From positions 4,774,001 through 4,838,000 of the forward strand of contig OX359190.1 in assembly GCA_947172415.1 (NCBI GenBank): 64,000 bases of DNA, written 5' to 3'. Within the stretch, counting starts at the first letter, position 1; every line of letters starts with the position of its first letter. The DNA comes from Chondrosia reniformis. Lineage: Eukaryota; Porifera; Demospongiae; Chondrillida; Chondrillidae. Below the pieces are notes generated by a model that was given only the letters and a program-made list of their open reading frames with translations, searched no databases and was not told the origin of the DNA. The position numbers were made by a program, and so were the translations under genes. Shown here piece by piece: positions 19,815-29,200 of this stretch.

Positions 19815-22010
19815 TCACAGTTTAATAAAATGAAAGTACCAGAGGTCCCTTCAGTGTTCATTGGACTGAACACATTAGAGCAGCGTTTACTTTCAAAGGC
19901 TACTGTTTTCATGAAAATGGTCATTTTGCCAAGGGGTGAACAAAGGGCTGTTAGAGGCCAGGTAATCAACTTTCCCTCAAATGTTGACTCTGTCATTTCA
20001 GAGCTCCCTCGTTTACCCAGTGGTGAAGATATTCTTTACATTCAGCAGCCAGACTCTATCGGAAATAGACCAAATGACTCTGTCCCTGATACAATTTACC
20101 ATACCTGTCGATACTCCAATGTGATGCAAGCTCTGAAATGGTTAAAGCAACATAACCCCTTGTATGGTGACATCACCATCACTAAGATGTCAGAAGACAT
20201 GTTCAACCATAAAGAAGAAAAAGTCACTGACGGTGAAAATCTGAATGAAGATATTTTAGAAATGGATGAAACAGGAATTGTTAGGTTGGATGCTCTCCAG
20301 CCCGTTGTAGAGGCTGTTGACTTGATACAAGGTAGTATACCAATAGAACAACAGATACATAAGTTGCAGAGAGTAACAACCACACCACTAAGTATATTTG
20401 AGAATCAAAATGATTTAGAAGTATTGGCTTTTCCGACCCTTTACCACAATGGTGAAAATGGTTTTGGCACCATCACAGAAGTCAAGGTTACACCTCTAGA
20501 ATATTTCCAAACAAGAATGCTTAGTGCTGACTCAAGATGGGCATGTCATCCTGCTTATATCTTTTGGGCCTGTAACATTGAAGAAGCCCTGAAGTTGCAG
20601 AGCAGCATTTCTATTGCTATGAGAATGCGATCATTCAGAATAGGCCACTGTGAGAAGTCTAACAAGGAAACCAATGAGAAGGAGCTACTCACAGCTGGTT
20701 TGCTGCGAGGACGCCTGGAAAATAACCCTCACTTGCGTGAAAATTGTTATAGCTTCATGAGAGATATTCGTGGCAAACAGGCTTATTGGAACTCAGTAAA
20801 GATCCAGCTATTTGCCATGTTACGCACCCTAGGTCCTCCCACATTCTTTGTCACACTGAGTGCTGACGATAAAAATTGGGTGGACTTGATGATAGTGCTA
20901 AGCAGGAGTATGGGTCAGAATCTGTCAGAGGAACAGGCAGCTAATTTATCAGCCAGTGAGAGGAGAGAACGGATGAGGACAAATCCAGTGGTTACAGCTA
21001 GGCATTTTGCACATCGCTTTCAGTGCTTCCTCAGGGAAGTGATTAAAGGATCTGGGCAACCTATTGGTGAGGTAGTTGACTACTTTTGGAGAATTGAATT
21101 CCAGTTGAGGGGATCTCCACATGTCCATTCCATGTGGTGGATAAGGGATGCTCCAAACTTAGATACTACAGCTGGAAGGCAGATTGCTCCACAGTACATT
21201 GATAGTTACATTTCTGTGAATATTCCAACACAAGGTTGCAAAGATGAAGAACTTCGTTCATTGGTGTTGAGAGTGCAGCAGCACCATCATACATCAACTT
21301 GCAGGAAAGCAACACGAAGGGGTAAAAATGTGGCAGACTGCCTATTTGATTTTCCTCAACCTCTGTCAGAAGATACACGGCTAAAAAGCCATGATGATCC
21401 TGGAAACAAGTCCAGGTTCTATGTCTTGAAGAGATCAGCAGGGGAAGAAAACTGCAATCCATACTATACACACCTTCTGAAGGCATGGAAAGCTAATATG
21501 GATATACAATTGATTGGATCAGTATATGGCACAGCTGCATATGTGTGTTCTCACATGTGTAAATCAGAAAGTGAAGAGGTCAGGAAAGCTATACGAGATG
21601 CATTGGAAAGCTTGCCTCCTCAGGCTTCAACAAGAAAGCGTCTGTCAAAGATTGGCAACACAATGCTGACCCATCGTGAGTTGAGTGCCCAGGAGGCAGC
21701 ATATCGATTGTGTCACTTGCCTTTGAAAGAAAATTCAAGAAAAGTTGTATTCCTTAACACTGCCAGACCAGAAAAGAGAATGCGGTTACTCAAGAGTAGG
21801 TCTGAATTGCTTGAATTGGAGGATGATTCCTCTGATATTTTTGCCCCTGGTATCTTTGATAGATATGCCTCTAGACCTGACACACCAGAATTTGCAAGCA
21901 TAACCTTGGCTCACTTTGCAGTGTGGTATGATGTAGATTCACGAGGTGTTGGGAAAGCTGGAAATGGACCAGCACAGCCTCGTAACCAGTTGCAGAATGA
22001 CATGGGATAG
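19815..22010 (+). CDS. Helitron Rep segment (DUF6570-like and Helitron_like_N with HUH motif)
   Basis: Same frame as the preceding and following segments; the first internal ATG is at 19830 and residues are counted from it. Residues ~5-120 resemble the DUF6570 region found before Rep in Helentron proteins (QRLLSKATVFMK, RGQVINFP). Then comes the Helitron Rep domain: TPLEYFQTRM, LRTLGPPTFFVTLSADD, and the HUH metal-binding motif H431-V-H433 (RGSPHVHSMWW). The nicking-tyrosine region is Y571-VCS-H575; the family pattern is Y-x3-Y, so the second Tyr appears replaced by His (codon 21552-21554, one transition away). Rep should nick and join single-stranded ends in rolling-circle transposition. The segment ends at TAG 22008-22010, after which homologous sequence continues in frame. 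Confidence 0.82.
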   Translation, partial: SQFNKMKVPEVPSVFIGLNTLEQRLLSKATVFMKMVILPRGEQRAVRGQVINFPSNVDSVISELPRLPSGEDILYIQQPDSIGNRPNDSVPDTIYHTCRYSNVMQALKWLKQHNPLYGDITITKMSEDMFNHKEEKVTDGENLNEDILEMDETGIVRLDALQPVVEAVDLIQGSIPIEQQIHKLQRVTTTPLSIFENQNDLEVLAFPTLYHNGENGFGTITEVKVTPLEYFQTRMLSADSRWACHPAYIFWACNIEEALKLQSSISIAMRMRSFRIGHCEKSNKETNEKELLTAGLLRGRLENNPHLRENCYSFMRDIRGKQAYWNSVKIQLFAMLRTLGPPTFFVTLSADDKNWVDLMIVLSRSMGQNLSEEQAANLSASERRERMRTNPVVTARHFAHRFQCFLREVIKGSGQPIGEVVDYFWRIEFQLRGSPHVHSMWWIRDAPNLDTTAGRQIAPQYIDSYISVNIPTQGCKDEELRSLVLRVQQHHHTSTCRKATRRGKNVADCLFDFPQPLSEDTRLKSHDDPGNKSRFYVLKRSAGEENCNPYYTHLLKAWKANMDIQLIGSVYGTAAYVCSHMCKSESEEVRKAIRDALESLPPQASTRKRLSKIGNTMLTHRELSAQEAAYRLCHLPLKENSRKVVFLNTARPEKRMRLLKSRSELLELEDDSSDIFAPGIFDRYASRPDTPEFASITLAHFAVWYDVDSRGVGKAGNGPAQPRNQLQNDMG

Positions 22011-25000
22011 GTTCGTCTGAGAAGGAAGCAAGCCTGTCTTCGAATCCCAATACAGACAGTAGAAAGTCATGGTGATGACTATTACTACAGTTTGCTGCTA
22101 CTATACATCCCTTGGAGGAAGGAACCTGAGGATCTATTGAAAGGTCACTCTTCTGCAATGGAGGCTTTCATTGTACGAGAAGGAGAAATGGTTGTTTTGA
22201 ATGCTCCCAATCATGCCTTTGCAGATGAAGTGCAGAAGGCTGTTGTGCAATTACAAGCCTTGGAAGACGATGCCTACCAAGATGTCGTTGCCCCAATGGC
22301 ACAGCAGGCTAAAAGGGAGGATGCTGCACAACCCTTTATTGAGGCTGAAGGAGGGTTGATGAACCAAGAGCATTTCATGGATCCAGCATGCCTTGATGAT
22401 GACAATCTGAGTGGAATAGATGAAGAACATATGCTCCTAAATGACAATGATGACGACATTGGAGCTATGAGTAGACACTCCCTTACGGATAGGGAATTTA
22501 GGCAACTCATTGCAAGTTTGAATACAAAGCAGCGTATTCCATTTGACATTGTTGTGCACTACACTCGTGAGTTGCACAAACACAGAATGAAAATACGCCA
22601 CAAACCTCCAGAACCATTTCATCTGTTTGTGACAGGAGGAGCAGGCACTGGAAAATCACATGTAATTAGGGCTATTAAAGAGCATATGGAACGTTCTATG
22701 TCAGGGAGTCAAGAGATGCATGCCTGTATGTTGATGGCACCCACCGGGGTTGCAGCCTTCAACATTGGAGGCCTCAAAATCCATAGAGCATTGCAGCTTC
22801 AGGTGGAGCATGGCAGAACTGCTCATCAATTGCAGCTGAATGCCCTAGCCCTGCATGACTTGAGGAATCTGTGGCAAGGGGTGCACACCATCATCATTGA
22901 TGAAATCAGTATGGTGTCTTACCAGATACTGAAGTCAGTTCACAGTCGACTGTGTGAGATTTATGGCAATGATGAGATTTTTGGTGGCTTGAATGTCATT
23001 GCAGTGGGTGACTTGTACCAGCTATCTCCAGTGAACGGTAGTTTTATATTCAGTCAGAAACCTGGACGCTCATCGGGGCGACTGGCTTCACACCTTTGGA
23101 GGGATTTCTTCAAGGTGATTGAACTGGAAGTGAACATGCGTCAGCAGAATGATGCTTCATTCTCAGAGATACTTAATCGGATCAGGACGGGCGTGCACAC
23201 CAATGAAGATGTGAAAGTTCTGCAAACACGTTTGGTTTCGGGTGGGACTGTGGATTTGCTGGCTTCCCCATTTAATACAGCTCTGACATTGTATCATCGT
23301 ACAGTAGATGTTGATAGGCACAATGAAATGCAGATAAAAAATCTAGCAAAGAGCAGTCATATCTATAGTATTGATGCCGAGCATGCAATATTAGAGAGTC
23401 GAGGGCAAATTTATGCCAATATTAAATACAATGAGGTTCCTAAACGTCTCATTCCACAAGATGATAAAGACTGCGCTGCACTGCCCCGTATACTGAAGCT
23501 AGCAGTTGGTGCTAGAGTAATGTTGCGACGAAACATTAACTGTGGTGATGGCTTGGTGAATGGTGCCAGAGGAACAATTGTAGGCTTCAAGTGGTCAAGA
23601 AATGCATGGCATCAGAGTATGCCTGGTGAATTACCCACAGAGGTATATGTGAGATTCTTAGATCCCAATGTGGGGAAATTGTCAAAGGTACCAGTTGTCT
23701 CGGAGCAACAGGATGTTGTACCAATTCAGCCTATTTCTGCACGTTTCTATGGAAAGGAAGGTACACTCCTGCAGAGAATGCAGATTCCCTTGATTCTGTG
23801 CTGGGCAGCAACTATTCACAAGGTGCAAGGATTGTCTCTTGATGCAGCAGTCATGGATTTAGGGAAGGATGTATTTGAACCTGGAATGGCCTATGTAGCT
23901 CTTAGTCGTGTGCGCACACTGAATGGAGTGGCCCTCCTGAACTTTCAGCCAAAGAAGATGACAGCAAACAAGAGAGTCCATGAGGAAATGGCAAGGCTAC
24001 AACAAGAATCTGCTCATAGTGGTGAGGAATCAGAAAAAGAGGAGTTAATATCAAGTCATTTTGTCCAGAATTGTAGTCAAAATGAGGAGAAATCAAGTGC
24101 TGCAGTAAAGGGTAGTAGTGCTTTGGTACACAATGACAAGTGTATGTCACAATCTTACGTTAAGAGTGCGGATAAAGGGACACATGGCAAGGAGTATACA
24201 TTGGAACCATTGGTGGTTGGTAGTCAGTCTGTGCATTCAGACATCCTAATTACTTATGTTGACACACTGGTGTTGTCACTGAAAACAACACTTGAAGGTA
24301 TAGTGACTAGTAACACTTTGAATAGTGAGTCAATAGTAAGGTGGTCAAAGTGTCATCACAGTGAATTACAGACTATTCTTAAAGTTGTCAATCGTCCTTC
24401 CCGGGCAACTTTCAGTAATATGCATCATCAAGTGGATGTTGCAGTAAAAGACAAAGTCTTTCCAGCTTTTACGTCACAGTACATGCCAGTTTGCACTAAA
24501 GGAGGTGGAAATTGTATGTATCATATGCTATCGTTGGCCCTCTGTGGAACAGAGCAGTACATGTGCCACTTGAGATTGGTGACCGCTTATAGCCTCATTG
24601 TGCATCAACAACATATGCTAAAAGTCATTCAGCCAACTGCTAGGATACTTCTACCGTGGCAGAAACGAGATGCTGCTTCAGTTGCTAAAGCAGTAGAAGT
24701 ACAGTGGCTTGAACTACTTTGCAGTTCAATCACTGACAAGTCATGGGGAAATCAATTTCATCTACATGCACTGGCAATGATTTTGGAGAGGTCTATTTGG
24801 TTGTATGGTGTGATGTACGGCAGATGCCTTCAAGATGAAGGAAAGCAGCTCCAACCAATTAAGCAGGATGTAACACCTACTAAATTGCAAGATCTGTTTG
24901 AAATGAGAGACAAGAGGTTGAATAACAGCATTTGCTATCGCTCTGATGCAATCCCAGAAGAGCATGTTCCACTTTTAGGATTTCTGGATTCCTCTCATTT

Positions 25001-25091
25001 CACTGCCATTCTTCCAATGGTGTCTGCAAAATGTTCCTTAGGGTTTGCTCCATTTACCACCTTCATGTCACAGTGGGCTTCTGAAGAGTGA
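22011..25091 (+). CDS. Helitron PIF1-like helicase with C-terminal OTU protease domain
   Basis: Same frame as the Rep segment. Residues are counted from the first ATG at 22092, but the frame is open from 22011 and its first codons (RRKQACLRIP, ESHGDDYYYSLLLLY) belong to the conserved Rep-helicase linker. Helicase motifs are Walker A GGAGTGKSH (182-189, K188), Walker B IIIDEIS (D270, E271), GDLYQLSPV, TIHKVQGLSLD and the ALSRVRTLNG motif. The helicase should unwind DNA 5'-3' behind Rep nicking. The C-terminus (about 790-985) resembles an OTU cysteine protease with C808 (GGGNCMYHMLS) and H969 (SSHFTAI); the Asp common in the DGNC motif is Gly here. OTU domains are a hallmark of Helentron-type elements; their role there is not known. 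The stop at 25089-25091 appears natural. Confidence 0.9.
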   Translation, partial: VRLRRKQACLRIPIQTVESHGDDYYYSLLLLYIPWRKEPEDLLKGHSSAMEAFIVREGEMVVLNAPNHAFADEVQKAVVQLQALEDDAYQDVVAPMAQQAKREDAAQPFIEAEGGLMNQEHFMDPACLDDDNLSGIDEEHMLLNDNDDDIGAMSRHSLTDREFRQLIASLNTKQRIPFDIVVHYTRELHKHRMKIRHKPPEPFHLFVTGGAGTGKSHVIRAIKEHMERSMSGSQEMHACMLMAPTGVAAFNIGGLKIHRALQLQVEHGRTAHQLQLNALALHDLRNLWQGVHTIIIDEISMVSYQILKSVHSRLCEIYGNDEIFGGLNVIAVGDLYQLSPVNGSFIFSQKPGRSSGRLASHLWRDFFKVIELEVNMRQQNDASFSEILNRIRTGVHTNEDVKVLQTRLVSGGTVDLLASPFNTALTLYHRTVDVDRHNEMQIKNLAKSSHIYSIDAEHAILESRGQIYANIKYNEVPKRLIPQDDKDCAALPRILKLAVGARVMLRRNINCGDGLVNGARGTIVGFKWSRNAWHQSMPGELPTEVYVRFLDPNVGKLSKVPVVSEQQDVVPIQPISARFYGKEGTLLQRMQIPLILCWAATIHKVQGLSLDAAVMDLGKDVFEPGMAYVALSRVRTLNGVALLNFQPKKMTANKRVHEEMARLQQESAHSGEESEKEELISSHFVQNCSQNEEKSSAAVKGSSALVHNDKCMSQSYVKSADKGTHGKEYTLEPLVVGSQSVHSDILITYVDTLVLSLKTTLEGIVTSNTLNSESIVRWSKCHHSELQTILKVVNRPSRATFSNMHHQVDVAVKDKVFPAFTSQYMPVCTKGGGNCMYHMLSLALCGTEQYMCHLRLVTAYSLIVHQQHMLKVIQPTARILLPWQKRDAASVAKAVEVQWLELLCSSITDKSWGNQFHLHALAMILERSIWLYGVMYGRCLQDEGKQLQPIKQDVTPTKLQDLFEMRDKRLNNSICYRSDAIPEEHVPLLGFLDSSHFTAILPMVSAKCSLGFAPFTTFMSQWASEE

Positions 25092-26136
25092 TATACACAA
25101 ATGTGCCAACTACCATCATCGGTTGCAGTCTTTGTGTATCATGGTAAGTGAATGGTAGAATACGGTGACTGCAAAGGCTGACTGGTGATGTCAAGTTATA
25201 TAGAATTTAGTATTTGAGGCTACTTTGAACTCACTGAAGTATATTTGTAGTTTACGTATAATGTATTTTCTAAGTGTTTGTAAATTTTCTACAGCAGCAA
25301 TGTATTTTGACGATAAGTCACACTCTACAGCAAGACAAGGTGTTAGTTTGAGTTCATATGTACTTTGTAATTTTGAATGTTTTCTCTGATGTGTGGTTGG
25401 CTCTGTCACAGTTATTGTCCTCTTTTGTCCTTTATACTAAGAAGCAAGGATGCATGGAGCAGGCAATTTAAAAGCTTTCTGGTAAGTCAACAGTTTCAAT
25501 TTCTTTAATTGTATACCTCATTTGGCTTTCACTTACAAAATTCATTGCAAATTTCTAATTGTTCTCACATCATTGCAGGTCACTCCTTACCTTCACAACT
25601 AGAAGGAAAAAATATTATTGAAAAAGATACATGTTTTGAATCACTATGAACGCATAACTTAGACCTGCATCAGGTAGACATGAGGAGTGAGCAAGCATTT
25701 CATTAGCAAGTCTAACAAGTAAATGTACATATAATATAATTGCTAATTAACTCATGCACACTACTGCGAAGTGCTGTTAATATGTAAGTGTACTCTTTTC
25801 CTTCAGGTATCCACATATTCCTTCCAACAAATCAATGAATTTCTGAGAAGCACTGGATGAACATGTTTGGAACCAAAGAAAGAAACCATACCCATACCAT
25901 ATCTGTCATATCTCATTTATTGCACTATTAATTTACAAGTCATTTTAGTGCACACTTCAGTGTTCCTGCAAAATACATGCTTGATAGTACCAAGACCTAA
26001 TACTCTTCAGTCACACTCTTTTTTCTGTTTCTAATGTACTTATTAATTGATAATTGTTCATAGAAGTGTTTAATAGAGTATACCAGTAGGATGAACATGA
26101 TTGGTAATAATAAGGCCACAGCGACGAAAGGGAGCC
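25092..26136 (+). other. Helitron 3' untranslated region
   Basis: AT-rich sequence with no gene, ending at the terminal hairpin. Just before the hairpin, ccacagcgacgaaag-ggagcc parallels cccaacgaagcggcc before the hairpin at 15730, supporting common 3' ends. Confidence 0.5.
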
Positions 26137-26196
26137 AAGTAGTTCGAGTTCATTCGGGGGGTGGCAGCCACACGAGTTTTTTAACTTGAACTACTT
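26137..26196 (+). repeat. Helitron 3'-terminal hairpin
   Basis: Arms aagtagttcgagtt (26137-26150) and aacttgaactactt (26183-26196) pair with one mismatch, enclosing a smaller ggtggcagcc-type palindrome. The same architecture closes the element at 15730-15788 and the reverse-strand element near 57247-57300. Confidence 0.7.
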
Positions 26197-26204
26197 GTTT
26201 ACAC

Positions 26205-29200
26205 TAATTGTATGTTCTAGTTATATGTAAAGATGTACGTACAAATTGTGTGTAATTGTTGTATGTACTAGTTATATTTACTAGTTCTACTTACTAGTTG
26301 TATGCACTAGCTGTGTGAACTTGTTGTATGAACTAGTAACTAGTTGGACGTTCAAGTTTTATGTACTAGTTGTATGCATTAGTAACAATCTGTATTTACG
26401 AGTTGTACGAACTAGTTATACGGACTAGTAGTATGAAGTTATATGTACTAGTTGAATATACTAGCTGTATGAACTTGTTGTATGTACTAGTTACTAGTTG
26501 TATATATAGGTACTAATTGCATGGACTAGTTGTATGTACTTTTTGTAAGTACTCGTTGTATGTACTAGTTGCATGTATTAGTTGTATTTACTAGTTGTAT
26601 TTAGTTTAGTTGTATCTACTAGTTTGAAGTACTAGTTATATGTGTATGTACTGGTTATTTGTACTAGTTGTATGTACTAGTTTTATGTACTAGATACTAG
26701 TTGTAGGTACTAGTATTATGTACTAGTTATATGTACTGGTTGTATGTATCAGTTGAATGTACTAGTTGTATGTACTAGTAACTATCTCTATGTCCTAGTT
26801 GTATAGAGTGATATGTACTCATTGTATGTACTAGTTTTGTTCACTAGTTGTATGTACTAGTTTCTTGTTTTATGTACTCGTTGTGTGTACTAGTTGTATG
26901 TACTAGTAATAATCTGTATTTACTAGTTGGATATACTAGTTGGATATACTAATTGCATATAATTGTTGTTGGGACGAGTTTAATTTACTAATATTAGTTA
27001 CTAGTTGTATGTACTAGTTGTATGTACTAGTTGTATTTTCTAGTAACTGGATCTATGAACTAGTTGTATGTACTATTTGAATGGACTAGTTGTATGTACT
27101 AGTTGCTTGTATTAGTTGTATGTACTATTGCTATGTACTAGTGGTATGTACTAGTTGTGTGGACTAGTTGTATTTACTAGTAACTAGATGTATGAACTAG
27201 TTGTATGTACTAGTTGTATGTACTAGTTGTATGGACTAATTGTATGTCCTAGCTGTCTGTATTTGTTGTATGTACTAGTTGTATCTACTAGTTGTATGGA
27301 CTAGTTATATATACTAGTTATGTACTAGTTCTATGTGCTAATTGTATGAACAAGTTGTATGCATTAGTTGTATGGACTAGTTGTATTCACTAGTTGTGTG
27401 TATTACTTGTATGCACTAGTTGTTTGTACCATTTCTATGTACTAGCTTTATGTGTATGTTCTAATTATATGTGTATGTCCTAGTTATATATACTACCTGT
27501 AAGTACTAGTTGGATATACTAGTTGTATGTACTAGTTGTATGTACCAGTTGCACTCAACAGTTTGATGTACTAGTTTTATGAACTAGTTGTATGTGTTAA
27601 TTGTCAGTAGTAGTTGTATTTTCTAGTTATATGTACTGGTTGTATGTATTAGTTGTATATTCTAGTTATATGTACTAGTTGTGTAATTTAGTTTTATGTA
27701 CTAGTTGTATTTACTGGTTGTATGTACCAGTTGTATGTACTAGTTTTATATACTAGTTTTATGAACTAGTTGCAAGAACCATACGTATGTACTAGTTGTA
27801 GGGACTAGTTGTATGTACTATATGTATGTACCAGTTGTATGTACTATTTCTATGTTCTAGTTATATATGTATGTTCTACTTATATGTGTATGTCCTAGTC
27901 ATATGTGCTACTTGTAAGTACTTGTTGTATGTTCTAGTTGAACGTACTAGGTTTATGTAAAAGTTGTATGTAAAAGTTGCATGTATTAGTTGCATGAAAT
28001 AGTAGTATTCACTAGTTGTATGTACAAGTTGAATGTACTAGTTGTATGTACTATATGTATGTACTACCTGTATATACCAGTTGAATGTACTATTTCTATG
28101 TCCTAGTTATATAGTAATATGTATATGTTCTAGTGAAATGTTCTACTTATATGTACTAGTTGTATGTAATAGTTGTTCCAAAAAGTTGTATATACGGGTT
28201 GTATGAACAAGTAGTGAGGAGTAGTTGCATGTACTAGTTGAATGTACTAGTTTTTGTCCCATTTGTATGTACTAGTTATATGGACTAGTAGAAAGTACTA
28301 GTTGTATGTTCTAATTAGTTACTAGGTGTATGTACTGGTTGTATGAACTAGTTCTATGCACTAGTTGTATGTTCTAGTCATATGTACTATTTGTATGTAC
28401 TAATTACATGTATATAATCTAGTCATATGGACAAGTAGTATGTACAAGTTGTATGTACTAGTAGTATGTACTCGCTGTAGCTGTATACAGGTTGTAAGAA
28501 CTTGTTCTACTTACTAGTTACAAATGACAGTTGTATGTACAAGCTGAATGTGTGAACTAGTTGTATGTACTTATTTTATGTAGTGGTTGTATGTACTAGT
28601 TGCATGCACTCATTGTATGTACTAGTTGTATGTACTAGTTGTATGACCTAATAGTATGTCCTATTTCTATGTACTAGTTGTATGTTCTAGTTGTATGAAC
28701 TAGTTGTACGTATTAGTTTATGTACTAGTTATTTGTACAAGTTGTATATAGTAGTTGTATGTTCTAGTTGTGTGTACTAGTTGTATTTACTAGTTGTATG
28801 GATTAGTTGTTTTTACTTGTTGTATGTTCTAGTTGTATAAACGACTTGTTAGTATTAGTTGTATGTTCTAGTTATATGTAATTATTTTATGTACAGGAGG
28901 TATATACAAGGTATATGTCCTATTTGTATGTACTCATTGTAGGTACTTGTATGTACCAGTTGTATTTACTAGTTTTATGTACCAGTTTTATGAACTAATT
29001 GTATGTGCTAGTTGTATGTTCTAGTTGTATGTTCTAGTTGAATGTTCTAGTTGTATGTACTAGTTGTGTGAACTAGTTGTGTGTACCAGTTGAATTTACT
29101 AGTTGTATGAACTTGTAGTATGTACTATTTCTATGAACTGGTTGTATGTTCTAGTTGTATGAACTAGTTGTATGTATAAGTTGTATGTTCTACTTTTGTG

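Larger units (their letters stand above)
17640..26203 (+). mobile_element. Autonomous Helitron (Helentron/Helitron2 type)
   Basis: Carries one long plus-strand frame coding for HUH Rep, PIF1-type helicase and OTU domains, the set typical of Helentron-type rolling-circle transposons. The 3' end is assigned to the hairpin at 26137-26196, because the same structure ends the non-autonomous copy at 15730-15788. The 5' boundary is not resolved; 17640 is simply where the putative promoter begins. Two in-frame stops and a Tyr-to-His change in the Rep motif suggest this copy is probably inactive, yet it lacks frameshifts over about 6.9 kb, so it is young. Confidence 0.85.
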
